DNA of 64,000 bases from Microbacterium sp. Marseille-Q6965. GTDB taxonomy: Bacteria > Actinomycetota > Actinomycetes > Actinomycetales > Microbacteriaceae. The stretch spans positions 1,054,001 to 1,118,000 of the forward strand of contig NZ_CAMGZA010000001.1 of NCBI RefSeq assembly GCF_946151065.1, given 5' to 3'. Positions 47,073 through 55,247 of this stretch are shown here, piece after piece; position 1 is the first letter of the stretch, and each line of letters starts with the position of its first letter. The notes below the pieces were generated by a model. That model was not told the DNA's origin, searched no databases, and saw nothing but the letters and a program-made list of their open reading frames with translations. The position numbers were made by a program, and so were the translations under genes.

Positions 47073-48323
47073 ATGTCGAGTCGTCGCGGGAGCCGGCAGG
47101 GACCGCCGCTGACCGCGCGCGGATGGGCCGTCCTGGCGCTCGGCGTCGCCTGCCTCCCCCTCGCCGCGGCGACCGGGGCCGCCGCGGCGCAGTACGTGGG
47201 GGTGGCCCTGCTGTCGCTGCTGGCGGTGTGCTGGTTCGCCGCCCGCCACGCACGACCGGGCGTGGAGGTCGCGCGCCGCCTCTCGGAGGAGTCGGTGGAG
47301 GTCGGGTCGGAGACGACGATCGAGCTGCGGCTGTCGGCGGAGCCGCCGCGGCGGCCGCCGCGAGGGCAGTGGCGCGACGCGCTGCCGCCCGGCCTGTCGG
47401 GCGACGCCTCGGGCACCGTGCCGCGCGGCGACGGGTCGGAGGTGCGCGTCTCGTACACCGTGACGGGGATGCGGCGCGGACGCCATCCGGTGGGACCGCT
47501 CGAGCTGGCGGCGACCGATCCCTTCGGCCTCTGGCGGCGCACGGCCCTGCTCGGAGAGCCGACGCCCGTCCTCGTCGTGCCCCGCGCGCGCTGGCTCGCG
47601 CCGCTGCCCCGCGCCCACGGCGATGTGGGGGACGGCGGCGAGTCCGAGGAGCGCCGCGGGCGTGGCAGCGACAACCTCATCCCTCGCCCGTACGCCCCGG
47701 GCGACTCGATGCGACGCATCCACTGGCGAGCCTCCGCGCACCGCGGATCGTTCATGGTCCGCGACGAGGAGGAGCAGACCGTTCCCGCGGCGACCGTCGT
47801 GCTCGACCTCGCGTCGCCCCGGTGGCCGGCGGAGGCGCGCGCGGGCGAGGACGCCGGGTTCGAGGCGGCGGTGACGGCGTGCGTCTCGGCCGCGTGGCGG
47901 CTGGCATCCGACGGCTTCGCGGTGACCGTGACCGATCACGCCGGGCGGGCGCTGGCCGATGTCGCCGCGCCCGACGGATCCGCGCTCGAGTCGCTCGAGC
48001 GCGCGTTCGCGACGGTCGTCCCGGATCGGTCCGATCTGGGGCGCAGCGGTGAGGGCGCCGGGTTCACACTGCCCGCCTCGACGGGACCACTCGTCGTCGT
48101 CTGCGGCACGGTCGACGACCGTCTCGCCCCAGCCCTCGACCCGCTGGCACGTCACTCCTGGCTTCCGGTCCTGCTCACGCCGTCGCCCCTTCGCAGCTCC
48201 CTTGAGCGCCTGAGTGACGGCGGCTGGGCCGTGGCGCGCCTCGGCGAGGACGTCGCGGCGGCGTGGCTGACGGCGTTCGATCGGGTCGGGGCGGGGCCGG
48301 GAGGCGCTCATGGCGATCGATGA
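47073..48323 (+). CDS. DUF58 domain protein
   Basis: 416 aa. Two N-terminal TM segments (about 18-50) lead to an extracytoplasmic-looking Ig/beta region, and the DUF58 signature IPRPYAPGDSMRRIHWRASA lies at about residue 207. DUF58 proteins accompany MoxR and often vWA proteins; the function is not established. It starts 3 nt after moxR and overlaps the transglutaminase gene by 14 nt. Confidence 0.9.
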   Translation: MSSRRGSRQGPPLTARGWAVLALGVACLPLAAATGAAAAQYVGVALLSLLAVCWFAARHARPGVEVARRLSEESVEVGSETTIELRLSAEPPRRPPRGQWRDALPPGLSGDASGTVPRGDGSEVRVSYTVTGMRRGRHPVGPLELAATDPFGLWRRTALLGEPTPVLVVPRARWLAPLPRAHGDVGDGGESEERRGRGSDNLIPRPYAPGDSMRRIHWRASAHRGSFMVRDEEEQTVPAATVVLDLASPRWPAEARAGEDAGFEAAVTACVSAAWRLASDGFAVTVTDHAGRALADVAAPDGSALESLERAFATVVPDRSDLGRSGEGAGFTLPASTGPLVVVCGTVDDRLAPALDPLARHSWLPVLLTPSPLRSSLERLSDGGWAVARLGEDVAAAWLTAFDRVGAGPGGAHGDR

Positions 48324-50616
48324 GCTGATCGCGACCTCGCCCGCGCCGCCGCTTCCTGCGCGGCCGGCGCGTCGCCGCCGAGACCGGGGCCTGGCGACCT
48401 CGGTGGCCACGCTGCTGCTGGCGCTGGCCGCGATTCTGCCGCTCGCGGACGTCATCGTGCCGGCATGGTTGGCCGGCGCCGTGCTGTGCATGCTCGCCGT
48501 GTGGGCCACCGGGGCGATCGTGCGCGCGGTGGTACCGCTCGCGCTCTTTGCGCCGCTCGCCCAGGCCGCCGCCTGGGTCGCCGCGACGACCGGCGCCCAC
48601 AGCCTGCTCTCCCTCGCCGGGCTGCTGCCCGGTCCCTCGTCGCTGCTGGGCGTCGTCCCCACGCCGCGACTGCTTGCGGGGATGCCGCCACTGCTGTCGT
48701 CGGCGACGACGCAGATCACCGAGAGCGCGGCTCCCGTCGACCCCGACGCACCCTTGACCTTCGTGCTGATCGCGGCCGCGGGCCTGCTCGTCCTCGTGCT
48801 CGATGTGTTCGCGGTGACGCTGCGCCTTCCCGTGGCCGCCATCGTGGCCGCCGTGGCGGTGTGGATCCTGCCGCCCGCGATCACCGGCATCCCGACCGGG
48901 CTGCCCCCGCTGCTGCTGTTCCTCGCCGCCACCCTCGTCCTGCTGTATCTCGATCGGCGCCGGCGGACACCCACGGACGCGCGACCGGTGACCGCCGCCG
49001 CTCTCGCCGCCGCCGCTCTGGCGGCCTCGCTCGTCGTGGCGCCCCTGTTGCCGGAACCGACGGGTTCGCTGCGCGGCCCCGGCGCGCCGACGCGGATCGA
49101 CGCCTCGCTCGACCTCGGCGACGACCTGCGACGCGTCGGCGACACTGACGTGCTGCGCTACGTCGTCAACGCGGGGGAGGCCCCGCCCTACCTGCGGGTG
49201 GCGACACTGTCGTCGTTCACGGGCGCCGAGTGGGAGCCGGACGACGGCCCGTCGCAACCCGTGGAGGACGTCGTTCCGTCGGCCCTCGAGGCGGACGCCC
49301 CCGAGGGCAGCGAGCTGGTGTCGGTCGACGTGGAGATCCTCAACCTCGAGGGTTCGCTCCTGCCCGTGCCCTACCCGCTCGCGGCGCTGGATGGCGTCTC
49401 TCGCGAGTGGCGATTGACGGACGAGAACGGAACGCTGACGGGCGGCGAGGCCGGAGGCGAGAGCTACACGGCGACCGCGCTCGTGCCCCAGCCGACCCGC
49501 GAGAGGGCCCAGGCGGCCACCGCAGCGATCCCGTCGCCGTCCGCGGAGGGCCTGTCTCGGGAGACGACCGCCCTGCCTGCCGCGCCGCTCGTCGATCCGG
49601 TGGCCGAGGCCGCCAACCGCGTCGTGGCGGGCGAGACGAACGACTACGACCGTCTCGTGGCCCTGCAGAGCTGGTTCCGGGCCGGGGAGTTCGAGTACTC
49701 GCTCGACGCGCCCGTGGACGACGGCTTCGACGGCACCGACCTCGAGGCCATGGCGGCGTTCCTCGAAGAGCGGGAGGGGTACTGCGTGCACTTCGCCTCG
49801 ACCTTCGCGGTCATGGCGCGCACGCTCGGCATGCCCTCGCGCGTCGTCGTCGGCTACCTCCCCGGTGTGCGGACCGGCGAGTGGCTGGGGCAGGACGCCG
49901 TGTACACCGTGCGGGCCTCGCAGTTGCACGCCTGGCCCGAGGTGTACTTCCGCGGCATCGGCTGGATGCCGTTCGAACCCACCCCCGGCCTGGGCACCGC
50001 CACCTCCCTGCTGCCGGAGGCGATCGCCGGCGGCGGTTCGGGCGCGCAGCCCACGCCGGCGGCGCCCCCCGTGCCGACGCCGACGGCGAGCGCGGAGCGC
50101 ACGCTGCCACCGGAGGAGCTGCCGAGCGGAGCGGAGGACGACCGGGCCGACGAGGGCGCCGCCTGGCTCGTCCCCCTCGGCTGGGGAGTCGGCCTCCTGG
50201 CGCTGCTGTCGCTGCCCGCCGTCGCTCGCATCACGATCCGGCGGCGCCGCTTGCGAGCGGCCGTGCGCGGCGACGCACCCGCCGCGTGGCGCGAGCTGAC
50301 CGACATCCTGGTGGACGCGGGCGAGCAGGTGCACGCCCACGAGACACCCCGCGCGCTCGCCGCCCGCGTGGCGCGTCGCCCCGGCCTGTCTCCGGAGCTG
50401 CTCGAGCCCCTCGTCGCCGGCATCGAGGCGGCGAGCTATGGGCCGGCCCGGCGGCGCCATGCGCCCGACCTCGCCGACTCGCTGCGCGCCGTCCGGGGCG
50501 CGCTCCTTCCCTTCCCCCTGGCACGGGCGGTCGCGACCGCGGCGCCGCGGTCGTTCCTGAGCCCGCGCGCTGTGGCCGAGGTGATGCGGTTCGGCCGCGC
50601 CGGTCGGGCCGGGTAG
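48310..50616 (+). CDS. membrane transglutaminase-like protein (DUF3488 and transglutaminase domains)
   Basis: 768 aa. About six TM segments in the N-terminal ~230 residues (DUF3488 type), then an extracellular transglutaminase-like core with the catalytic Cys in GYCVHFASTFAVMARTLG and the His in LHAWPEVYFRGIGWMPFEP, one further TM near residue 620, and a cytoplasmic C-terminal domain. The role is unknown; the MoxR-DUF58-transglutaminase trio is widespread and may modify envelope proteins. Its stop codon overlaps the -10 of the tRNA-Ser gene. Confidence 0.91.
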   Translation: MAIDELIATSPAPPLPARPARRRRDRGLATSVATLLLALAAILPLADVIVPAWLAGAVLCMLAVWATGAIVRAVVPLALFAPLAQAAAWVAATTGAHSLLSLAGLLPGPSSLLGVVPTPRLLAGMPPLLSSATTQITESAAPVDPDAPLTFVLIAAAGLLVLVLDVFAVTLRLPVAAIVAAVAVWILPPAITGIPTGLPPLLLFLAATLVLLYLDRRRRTPTDARPVTAAALAAAALAASLVVAPLLPEPTGSLRGPGAPTRIDASLDLGDDLRRVGDTDVLRYVVNAGEAPPYLRVATLSSFTGAEWEPDDGPSQPVEDVVPSALEADAPEGSELVSVDVEILNLEGSLLPVPYPLAALDGVSREWRLTDENGTLTGGEAGGESYTATALVPQPTRERAQAATAAIPSPSAEGLSRETTALPAAPLVDPVAEAANRVVAGETNDYDRLVALQSWFRAGEFEYSLDAPVDDGFDGTDLEAMAAFLEEREGYCVHFASTFAVMARTLGMPSRVVVGYLPGVRTGEWLGQDAVYTVRASQLHAWPEVYFRGIGWMPFEPTPGLGTATSLLPEAIAGGGSGAQPTPAAPPVPTPTASAERTLPPEELPSGAEDDRADEGAAWLVPLGWGVGLLALLSLPAVARITIRRRRLRAAVRGDAPAAWRELTDILVDAGEQVHAHETPRALAARVARRPGLSPELLEPLVAGIEAASYGPARRRHAPDLADSLRAVRGALLPFPLARAVATAAPRSFLSPRAVAEVMRFGRAGRAG

Positions 50617-50619
50617 GAT
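50614..50619 (+). promoter_or_regulatory. -10 element for tRNA-Ser
   Basis: TAGGAT begins in the stop codon of the transglutaminase gene and lies 26 nt upstream of the mature tRNA-Ser. Confidence 0.45.
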
Positions 50620-50645
50620 GTTCCGAGGCCCTCTCGGGGGCCCAC

Positions 50646-50733
50646 GGAGGATTCGCCTAGTGGCCTATGGCGCACGCTTGGAAAGCGTGTTGGGTGCAAG
50701 CCCTCAGGGGTTCGAATCCCCTATCCTCCGCCA
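50646..50733 (+). tRNA. tRNA-Ser (anticodon GGA)
   Basis: Class II tRNA with a long variable arm. Acceptor strands GGAGGAT (50646-50652) and ATCCTCC (50723-50729) pair; the anticodon stem-loop CGCTTGGAAAGCG carries GGA; the variable arm stem lies in TTGGGTGCAAGCCCTCA; the T-loop is TTCGAAT. Discriminator G50730 is followed by an encoded CCA. Confidence 0.94.
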
Positions 50734-50784
50734 CCCCTCCTGCCTCGCCCGATGCACACGGCCCGCCGGCTCTCCTGCCGCGCG

Positions 50785-51828
50785 TCAGAACAGCGTCGGC
50801 GCGGCGGTCGTCGGCAGGTCCAGCGTCGCGGCCGGGACGGCAGCCACCTTCGCGCCGCGCCAGGCGTCGGGAGCGTCATCGTCCTCACGCGCGTCGAGAC
50901 CATGCCGCCGGATGAGCGGGCGGACGCGCCGCGCGAGCCACGCGCGGTAATCCTTCGACGCGTACGACGAACCGCCGTAGAGCCGCCGGTACACGGGGAC
51001 GAGCTTCGGGTGCTCGCGCGCGAGCCAGGCGAAGAACCACTCCCTCGCCCCGGGCCGGAGGTGCAGCGCGCCGTACACGACGCGATGCGCGCCGGAGGCG
51101 GCGATCTGCGCGAGCGCGCCGTCGAGATGCTCGACCGAGTCGGTGAGCCAGGGCAGGATCGGCATCGCGAAAACCGTGACGCGGAAGCCCAGCTCGGCTG
51201 CCGCGCGCACCGTCGCCAGTCGCGCCGCCGCCGACGGCGTGCCCGGCTCGATGGTCTTCTGCAGCTCATCGTCGAAGATCGCGACCGACATCGCCAGGTC
51301 TACGGGCACCTGCTCGGCCGCGCGGGCGAGCAAGGGCAGGTCGCGCCGAAGCAGCGTGCCCTTCGTGAGGATCGACAGGGGTGTGCCGCTCTCGGCGAGC
51401 GCGGCGATGATCCCCGGCATCAGCGCATAGCGCCCCTCGGCGCGCTGATAGGGGTCGGTGTTCGTGCCGAGCGCCACGAGCTCCCGCTTCCAGGATCGGC
51501 GCGAGACCTCGGCGGAGAGCACCTCGGCCACGTTCACCTTCACGACGACCTGGCTGTCGAAGTCCGCGCCGGAATCCAGCTCGAGGTAGGAGTGCGTGCG
51601 CCGGGCGAAGCAGTACACGCACGCGTGCGAGCATCCGCGGTAGGGATTCACCGTCCAGGAGAACGGCATGGGGCTCTGGGAGGGCACGCGGTTGAGAGCC
51701 GACTTCGCCGCCACCTCATGGAAGGTGATGCCGGCGAAGTCGGGGGTCTGCACCGAGCGGACGAGTCCCTGCAAGCCGACGAGGGCCGGGTCCGCAGATG
51801 CGTTCACCTGCTGCGCGCTCCACCGCAT
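50785..51828 (-). CDS. Rv2578c family radical SAM protein
   Basis: 347 aa. The radical SAM cluster motif is CxxxCxxC in GCSHACVYCFA (about residues 64-74), preceded by SWTVNPYRG, and followed by VALGTNTDPYQRAEGRYAL, diagnostic of the SplB-like Rv2578c family. The family is related to spore photoproduct lyase but the substrate is unproven. A perfect LexA box (CGAACATTTGTTCG) ends 9 nt upstream of ATG 51828, so it should be an SOS gene. It lies alone between tRNA-Ser and a hairpin. Confidence 0.9.
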   Translation of the reverse strand: MRWSAQQVNASADPALVGLQGLVRSVQTPDFAGITFHEVAAKSALNRVPSQSPMPFSWTVNPYRGCSHACVYCFARRTHSYLELDSGADFDSQVVVKVNVAEVLSAEVSRRSWKRELVALGTNTDPYQRAEGRYALMPGIIAALAESGTPLSILTKGTLLRRDLPLLARAAEQVPVDLAMSVAIFDDELQKTIEPGTPSAAARLATVRAAAELGFRVTVFAMPILPWLTDSVEHLDGALAQIAASGAHRVVYGALHLRPGAREWFFAWLAREHPKLVPVYRRLYGGSSYASKDYRAWLARRVRPLIRRHGLDAREDDDAPDAWRGAKVAAVPAATLDLPTTAAPTLF

Positions 51829-51837
51829 GCCGATAGT

Positions 51838-51851
51838 CGAACATTTGTTCG
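51838..51851. promoter_or_regulatory. LexA operator (SOS box)
   Basis: CGAACATTTGTTCG matches the Gram-positive/actinobacterial LexA consensus CGAAC-N4-GTTCG exactly. It sits 9 nt before the radical SAM start codon, overlapping where its core promoter must be. Confidence 0.8.
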
Positions 51852-51891
51852 GCCAGATGTCAAGCCGTGCGCGTCCGCCGCGACACAGACC

Positions 51892-51931
51892 GGCGGCCCG
51901 GGAGGCTCCCCTTCGAGCTTCCCGGGCCGCC
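51892..51931. terminator. terminator hairpin
   Basis: 17-bp inverted repeat (51892-51908 with 51915-51931, one G-T pair) with a 6-nt loop, after the stop of the minus-strand gene at 51943. It isolates that gene from the SOS-regulated radical SAM gene. No T-tract. Confidence 0.7.
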
Positions 51932-51942
51932 GCCCCCGTGCA

Positions 51943-52236
51943 TCACCCCGCGAGCGCCTGCGGCCGCGGTGCGAAGTGAGGAATGGGGATCGGGCGCGTG
52001 GCGCCCGGCGGTGTCACGGACGAGAGCACCTCGTTGGCGCGCTCGAGCACGTCCCCCATCGTCGTGAACCGCTCGACGCCGCGATGCGTCGAGACCCACA
52101 CCACCTCGTAGCCGTCACCCCGTCGCTCCACGTACGCCACGACGCTCGTCGCGTCGCACGACTCCACACTGCGGTCGCAGAGCCGCCAGGCATCTTCGCC
52201 CAGCGGGACGAGATCCAGCTGATGAACCGTATTCAT
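51943..52236 (-). CDS. small uncharacterised protein
   Basis: 97 aa. A compact alpha/beta sequence (TSVVAYVERRGDGYEVVWVS, then FTTMGDVLERANEVLS) with a Pro-rich tail. Two Cys (at 35 and 42 approximately) are present. No known motif. GGAGG lies 5 nt before ATG 52236. It is divergent from the pair of small genes at 52464-52851. Confidence 0.75.
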   Translation of the reverse strand: MNTVHQLDLVPLGEDAWRLCDRSVESCDATSVVAYVERRGDGYEVVWVSTHRGVERFTTMGDVLERANEVLSSVTPPGATRPIPIPHFAPRPQALAG

Positions 52237-52286
52237 GTCGACCTCCCACTTCACGATCGCCGCAGGGCCCCCACCTCTCAAAGGGC

Positions 52287-52313
52287 TTGACAGTTTCGGC
52301 GCCCCGGGATACT
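52287..52313 (+). promoter_or_regulatory. promoter for the small gene pair at 52464
   Basis: TTGACA (52287-52292), a 15-nt spacer and GATACT (52308-52313) resemble a housekeeping promoter. The 5' leader of ~145 nt contains a hairpin at about 52420-52446 (CCTCGGCG pairing with CGCCGAGG) just before the Shine-Dalgarno. Confidence 0.5.
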
Positions 52314-52463
52314 CGCGCGGCGCGGGGGCGGAAGGCCTTTCGGTGGCGAAAAGTCAACCCCCGTGTGCCGAACGCGCGCGGCGGAGACGATGGAAAAGTC
52401 CGCCGAAGCTGGCGGCACCTCGGCGCGGGCGGTGCCCGCCGAGGGGACGAGAGGAGTGGCCGC

Positions 52464-52565
52464 ATGTCGAACGGAACGATCCCGCCCGTCGCCCCACTGG
52501 ACGACCCCCTGCTTCGGGCGATGCTGGACGAGTTCGAGGAGGATGAGCACGCCGATGGCTGGTGA
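52464..52565 (+). CDS. 33-aa small protein
   Basis: A short ORF (MSNGTIPPVAPLDDPLLRAM) with an acidic helix at the end (EFEEDEHADGW). GAGGAG precedes the ATG, and a promoter with TTGACA lies upstream. It overlaps the next gene by 11 nt in another frame, so the two are translationally coupled. No recognised family; it could be a small regulator or a leader. Confidence 0.5.
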   Translation: MSNGTIPPVAPLDDPLLRAMLDEFEEDEHADGW

Positions 52566-52851
52566 CGAGACGCGAGACGAGACCGCCCGGGTGACCACGC
52601 CCGGCACGCAGGACGCCCCCCTCGAAGACACCCACAACACGAACGACGACGAGCGGATCGCCGGCATCGTCGCGCAGACCCGCGCCGACATGCTCGTCGA
52701 CACCCTTCACCACGGCGACGTGCGCAGCACGCTCGAGCGCCGTCTCAGCGACGCCGGTCTCGAGGTGGATGACTCCGCGTTGGACGACCTGGTCTCCCGC
52801 GTCAGCTCCGACGAGGTGGATGTCACCGACCCCGGAGTCGAGCAGATCTGA
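52555..52851 (+). CDS. 98-aa acidic protein, uncharacterised
   Basis: 98 aa, strongly acidic with an unstructured Thr/Asp-rich first third (MAGDETRDETARVTTPG) and a helical second part (DDERIAGIVAQTRADMLVDT, then LERRLSDAGLEVDDSALDDL). The start lies inside the 33-aa ORF; AGGAGG about 12 nt upstream could serve as its Shine-Dalgarno. No known domain. Confidence 0.6.
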   Translation: MAGDETRDETARVTTPGTQDAPLEDTHNTNDDERIAGIVAQTRADMLVDTLHHGDVRSTLERRLSDAGLEVDDSALDDLVSRVSSDEVDVTDPGVEQI

Positions 52852-52857
52852 TCGGCG

Positions 52858-53343
52858 TCAGGCGTCGCAGTTCTGGCAGACGCCGCTCATGGGCAGCACC
52901 ATGAAGCAGGTCGGGCAGACCTTCGGCGGTTCCTCCGGCGCGGACGCGGCGCGGGATGATGATGTCCGCGGCGCGCGGGCCGGGCGTTCGGGTGCCGCCG
53001 GCGCGGCGACCGGGTGCGTCACGCCCCATGCGCCATGGAACCGGCGGCTCGGCCAGCGCTCGACCTCGCCGAGGCGCCGCACGATCTCCTGCTCGGTGCG
53101 AAACCCGTTCGTGTAGCCCGGGTGCACCTCGAGCGCGGGCGAACCGCCGCGCCGCTCGACGCGGAAGTGCGTGGCGTAGCCGACGAATCCGGCCGCGTCG
53201 ATGCCCTCGACGATGCGGCGGATGAAGTCCCGGTTTGCCGACGGCGTCCCGTGCCTCTGGAAGGCCTCGTCGAGGGAGGCGTAGCGCGTCGCCCGCCCGT
53301 CCTTCTTGCGGGTGGAGTCCGCCGGTTCGGGAGAGCGCGTCAC
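52858..53343 (-). CDS. uncharacterised protein with C-terminal zinc ribbon
   Basis: 161 aa. The first ~100 residues form an unrecognised alpha/beta domain (YASLDEAFQRHGTPSANRDF, FRTEQEIVRRLGEVERWPSR). A Pro/Ala linker leads to CPTC and CQNC at the very C-terminus, a four-Cys zinc ribbon. GTG 53343 is chosen since TACCCT ends 6 nt upstream, a leaderless arrangement; the sequence upstream of it in frame does not look coding. It converges with the small gene at 52555. Confidence 0.7.
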   Translation of the reverse strand: MTRSPEPADSTRKKDGRATRYASLDEAFQRHGTPSANRDFIRRIVEGIDAAGFVGYATHFRVERRGGSPALEVHPGYTNGFRTEQEIVRRLGEVERWPSRRFHGAWGVTHPVAAPAAPERPARAPRTSSSRAASAPEEPPKVCPTCFMVLPMSGVCQNCDA

Positions 53344-53349
53344 ACTTCC

Positions 53350-53355
53350 AGGGTA
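53350..53355 (-). promoter_or_regulatory. -10 element, leaderless type
   Basis: TACCCT on the minus strand ends 6 nt before the GTG at 53343. Confidence 0.5.
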
Positions 53356-53482
53356 GGCGACGGCGCCGCGGGTCGAGGTCGTCTCGCACGGCGGCGCGAG
53401 CCGCAGGCCCATCGGCGGCGAAGCGACAACGGTCACGAGGCTGTGCGGCCTCCCCTCCCCGACCCCGCCCGGGACCGCGCCG

Positions 53483-53488
53483 TAGACT
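53483..53488 (+). promoter_or_regulatory. -10 element, leaderless type
   Basis: TAGACT ends 7 nt before the ATG of the YrdB-like gene at 53496. Confidence 0.5.
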
Positions 53489-53495
53489 GGAAGGC

Positions 53496-53870
53496 ATGTC
53501 CGCCCCCGCTCCGTCCCCCGGCAGCGGCGCCACCGCTCCGCGCATCACCGCGCTCGACGTGCTGCGCCTGCTCACCGAGATCGCCGCGTTCGCGATCCTG
53601 CTCGTGTGGGGCTTCCTGGCATGGCCGTTCCCCTGGAACATCCTCTTCGGGCTGCTCGCGCCGGCCCTCGCCGTGCTCTCCTGGGCCCTGTTCGTCTCGC
53701 CGCGCGCGGTCTTCGCGGTCCACCCGTTCGTGCGCGCGCTCGTGGAGCTGCTCGTGTTCGTCTCGGCCACGATGGCGCTATGGGACCTGGGCCTCGGCTG
53801 GGTCGGACTCGGCTTCGGCGTCGTCGCCGTCACGATCGGGCTGCTGCACGGCCGCCGCTCCCTGGCATGA
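53496..53870 (+). CDS. YrdB family protein (DUF2568), small membrane protein
   Basis: 124 aa with four hydrophobic segments (LTEIAAFAILLVWGFLAWPF, WNILFGLLAPALAVLSWALF, and two more). Matches the YrdB/DUF2568 family of four-helix membrane proteins of unknown role. Leaderless-type promoter. Its stop overlaps the start of the oxidase gene by 4 nt (ATGA). Confidence 0.85.
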   Translation: MSAPAPSPGSGATAPRITALDVLRLLTEIAAFAILLVWGFLAWPFPWNILFGLLAPALAVLSWALFVSPRAVFAVHPFVRALVELLVFVSATMALWDLGLGWVGLGFGVVAVTIGLLHGRRSLA

Positions 53871-55231
53871 GCGATGTCGTCGCGCTGCTGCGGGCGGAGC
53901 TCGGCGACCTCGTCGACACGACCGACGCGGCGCGAGACGCGGCGCGCGCCGACCGCTCCGGGCATGCGGCTCCGGCTCGGCCCCTCGCCGTCGTCCACGC
54001 GGAGGCGCCGGAGCACGTGCAGACCACGCTGCGCATCGCCTCGGCGACCGGCACCCCCGTCGTCACGCAGGGGGCGCGCACCGGCCTTGCGGGGGCCGCC
54101 AACGCCGGCGCCGGCGAGATCGCGCTGTCGGTGCGGCGGATGACGCGGGTGCTCGAGGTGCGGCCCGACGATCTCCTCGCCGTCGTCGAGCCGGGGATCC
54201 TCAACGCGGAACTGAACGCCACCCTGGCGGAGCAGGGGCTGTGGTGGGCGCCGGACCCCGCCAGTCGCGACATCGCGACGGTGGGGGGCAACATCGCCAC
54301 GGGTGCGGGCGGGCTGCTGTGCGCGAAGTACGGCGTGGTCCGAGATGCCGTGCTCGGCCTCGACGTGGTCCTCGCCGACGGGCGGCTCGTGTCGATGGGG
54401 CACCGCAGCGTGAAGGGCGTGACGGGGCTCGACCTCACGTCGCTCATGATCGGCTCGGAGGGCACCCTCGGTGTGATCGTGCGCGCCACGCTCAAGCTGC
54501 GCCGCCTCGTGCCCGGCGATGTCTGCACCGTCGCGGCGACCTTCCCCGACGTGCGCTCGGCCGCCGCGGGATCCGCCGCCGTGACGGCGGCAGGCATCCA
54601 GCCCGCGATCATGGAGCTGCTCGACGCCGCGTCGCTGGAGGCCATTCACGCGCACCTGAGGCTGCCGCGGCCGACGCCCGGCGCGTCGCAGCTCACGGTG
54701 CAGACCGACGGCCCCGCCGCGCGGCCCGAGGCCGACGCCATCGCCGACGTGCTGCGCCGGGTCGGCGGCACCGTCGCCATCACGCACGACCGCGCCGAGG
54801 GCGAGCGGCTCCTGGCGATCCGCCGGGCCTTCCACCCGTCACTGGCCGCGATGGGCACCACCCTCATCGAGGACGTCTCGGTGCCGCGCAGCCGGCTGCC
54901 GGAGATGTTCGACGAGATCGCACGGATCGAGCACGCTTACGGCATCACGATCCCCACGGTGGCGCACGCCGGGGACGGCAACCTGCACCCCAACTTCGTC
55001 TTCTCCGGCAGCGAGGTGCCCGACCTCATCTGGCGGGCAGCCGACGAGCTCTTCCGCGCCGCGCTGCGCCTCGGCGGCACCCTCACGGGAGAGCACGGCA
55101 TCGGCGTGCTGAAGTCCCGCTGGCTGGCCGACGAGCTCGGCGAGGACCAGTGGGAACTGCAGCGGCGGATCGCCCGCGTGTTCGACCCGCAGGGCATTCT
55201 CAACCCCGGCAAGGTCTTCGGGCCCCGCTGA
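53867..55231 (+). CDS. FAD-binding oxidoreductase (GlcD/D-lactate dehydrogenase type)
   Basis: 454 aa. The FAD-binding type 4 domain shows VVTQGARTGLAGAANAG and ATVGGNIATGAGGLLCAKYG; the FAD-oxidase C-terminal domain shows the metal/substrate motifs VAHAGDGNLHPNF and GEHGIGVLKSRWL. Family members oxidise glycolate or D-lactate to the 2-oxo acid. It overlaps the YrdB-like gene by 4 nt and so is co-translated with a membrane protein. Confidence 0.91.
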   Translation: MSDVVALLRAELGDLVDTTDAARDAARADRSGHAAPARPLAVVHAEAPEHVQTTLRIASATGTPVVTQGARTGLAGAANAGAGEIALSVRRMTRVLEVRPDDLLAVVEPGILNAELNATLAEQGLWWAPDPASRDIATVGGNIATGAGGLLCAKYGVVRDAVLGLDVVLADGRLVSMGHRSVKGVTGLDLTSLMIGSEGTLGVIVRATLKLRRLVPGDVCTVAATFPDVRSAAAGSAAVTAAGIQPAIMELLDAASLEAIHAHLRLPRPTPGASQLTVQTDGPAARPEADAIADVLRRVGGTVAITHDRAEGERLLAIRRAFHPSLAAMGTTLIEDVSVPRSRLPEMFDEIARIEHAYGITIPTVAHAGDGNLHPNFVFSGSEVPDLIWRAADELFRAALRLGGTLTGEHGIGVLKSRWLADELGEDQWELQRRIARVFDPQGILNPGKVFGPR

Positions 55232-55247
55232 TCGTGCCTCGCCGGCA

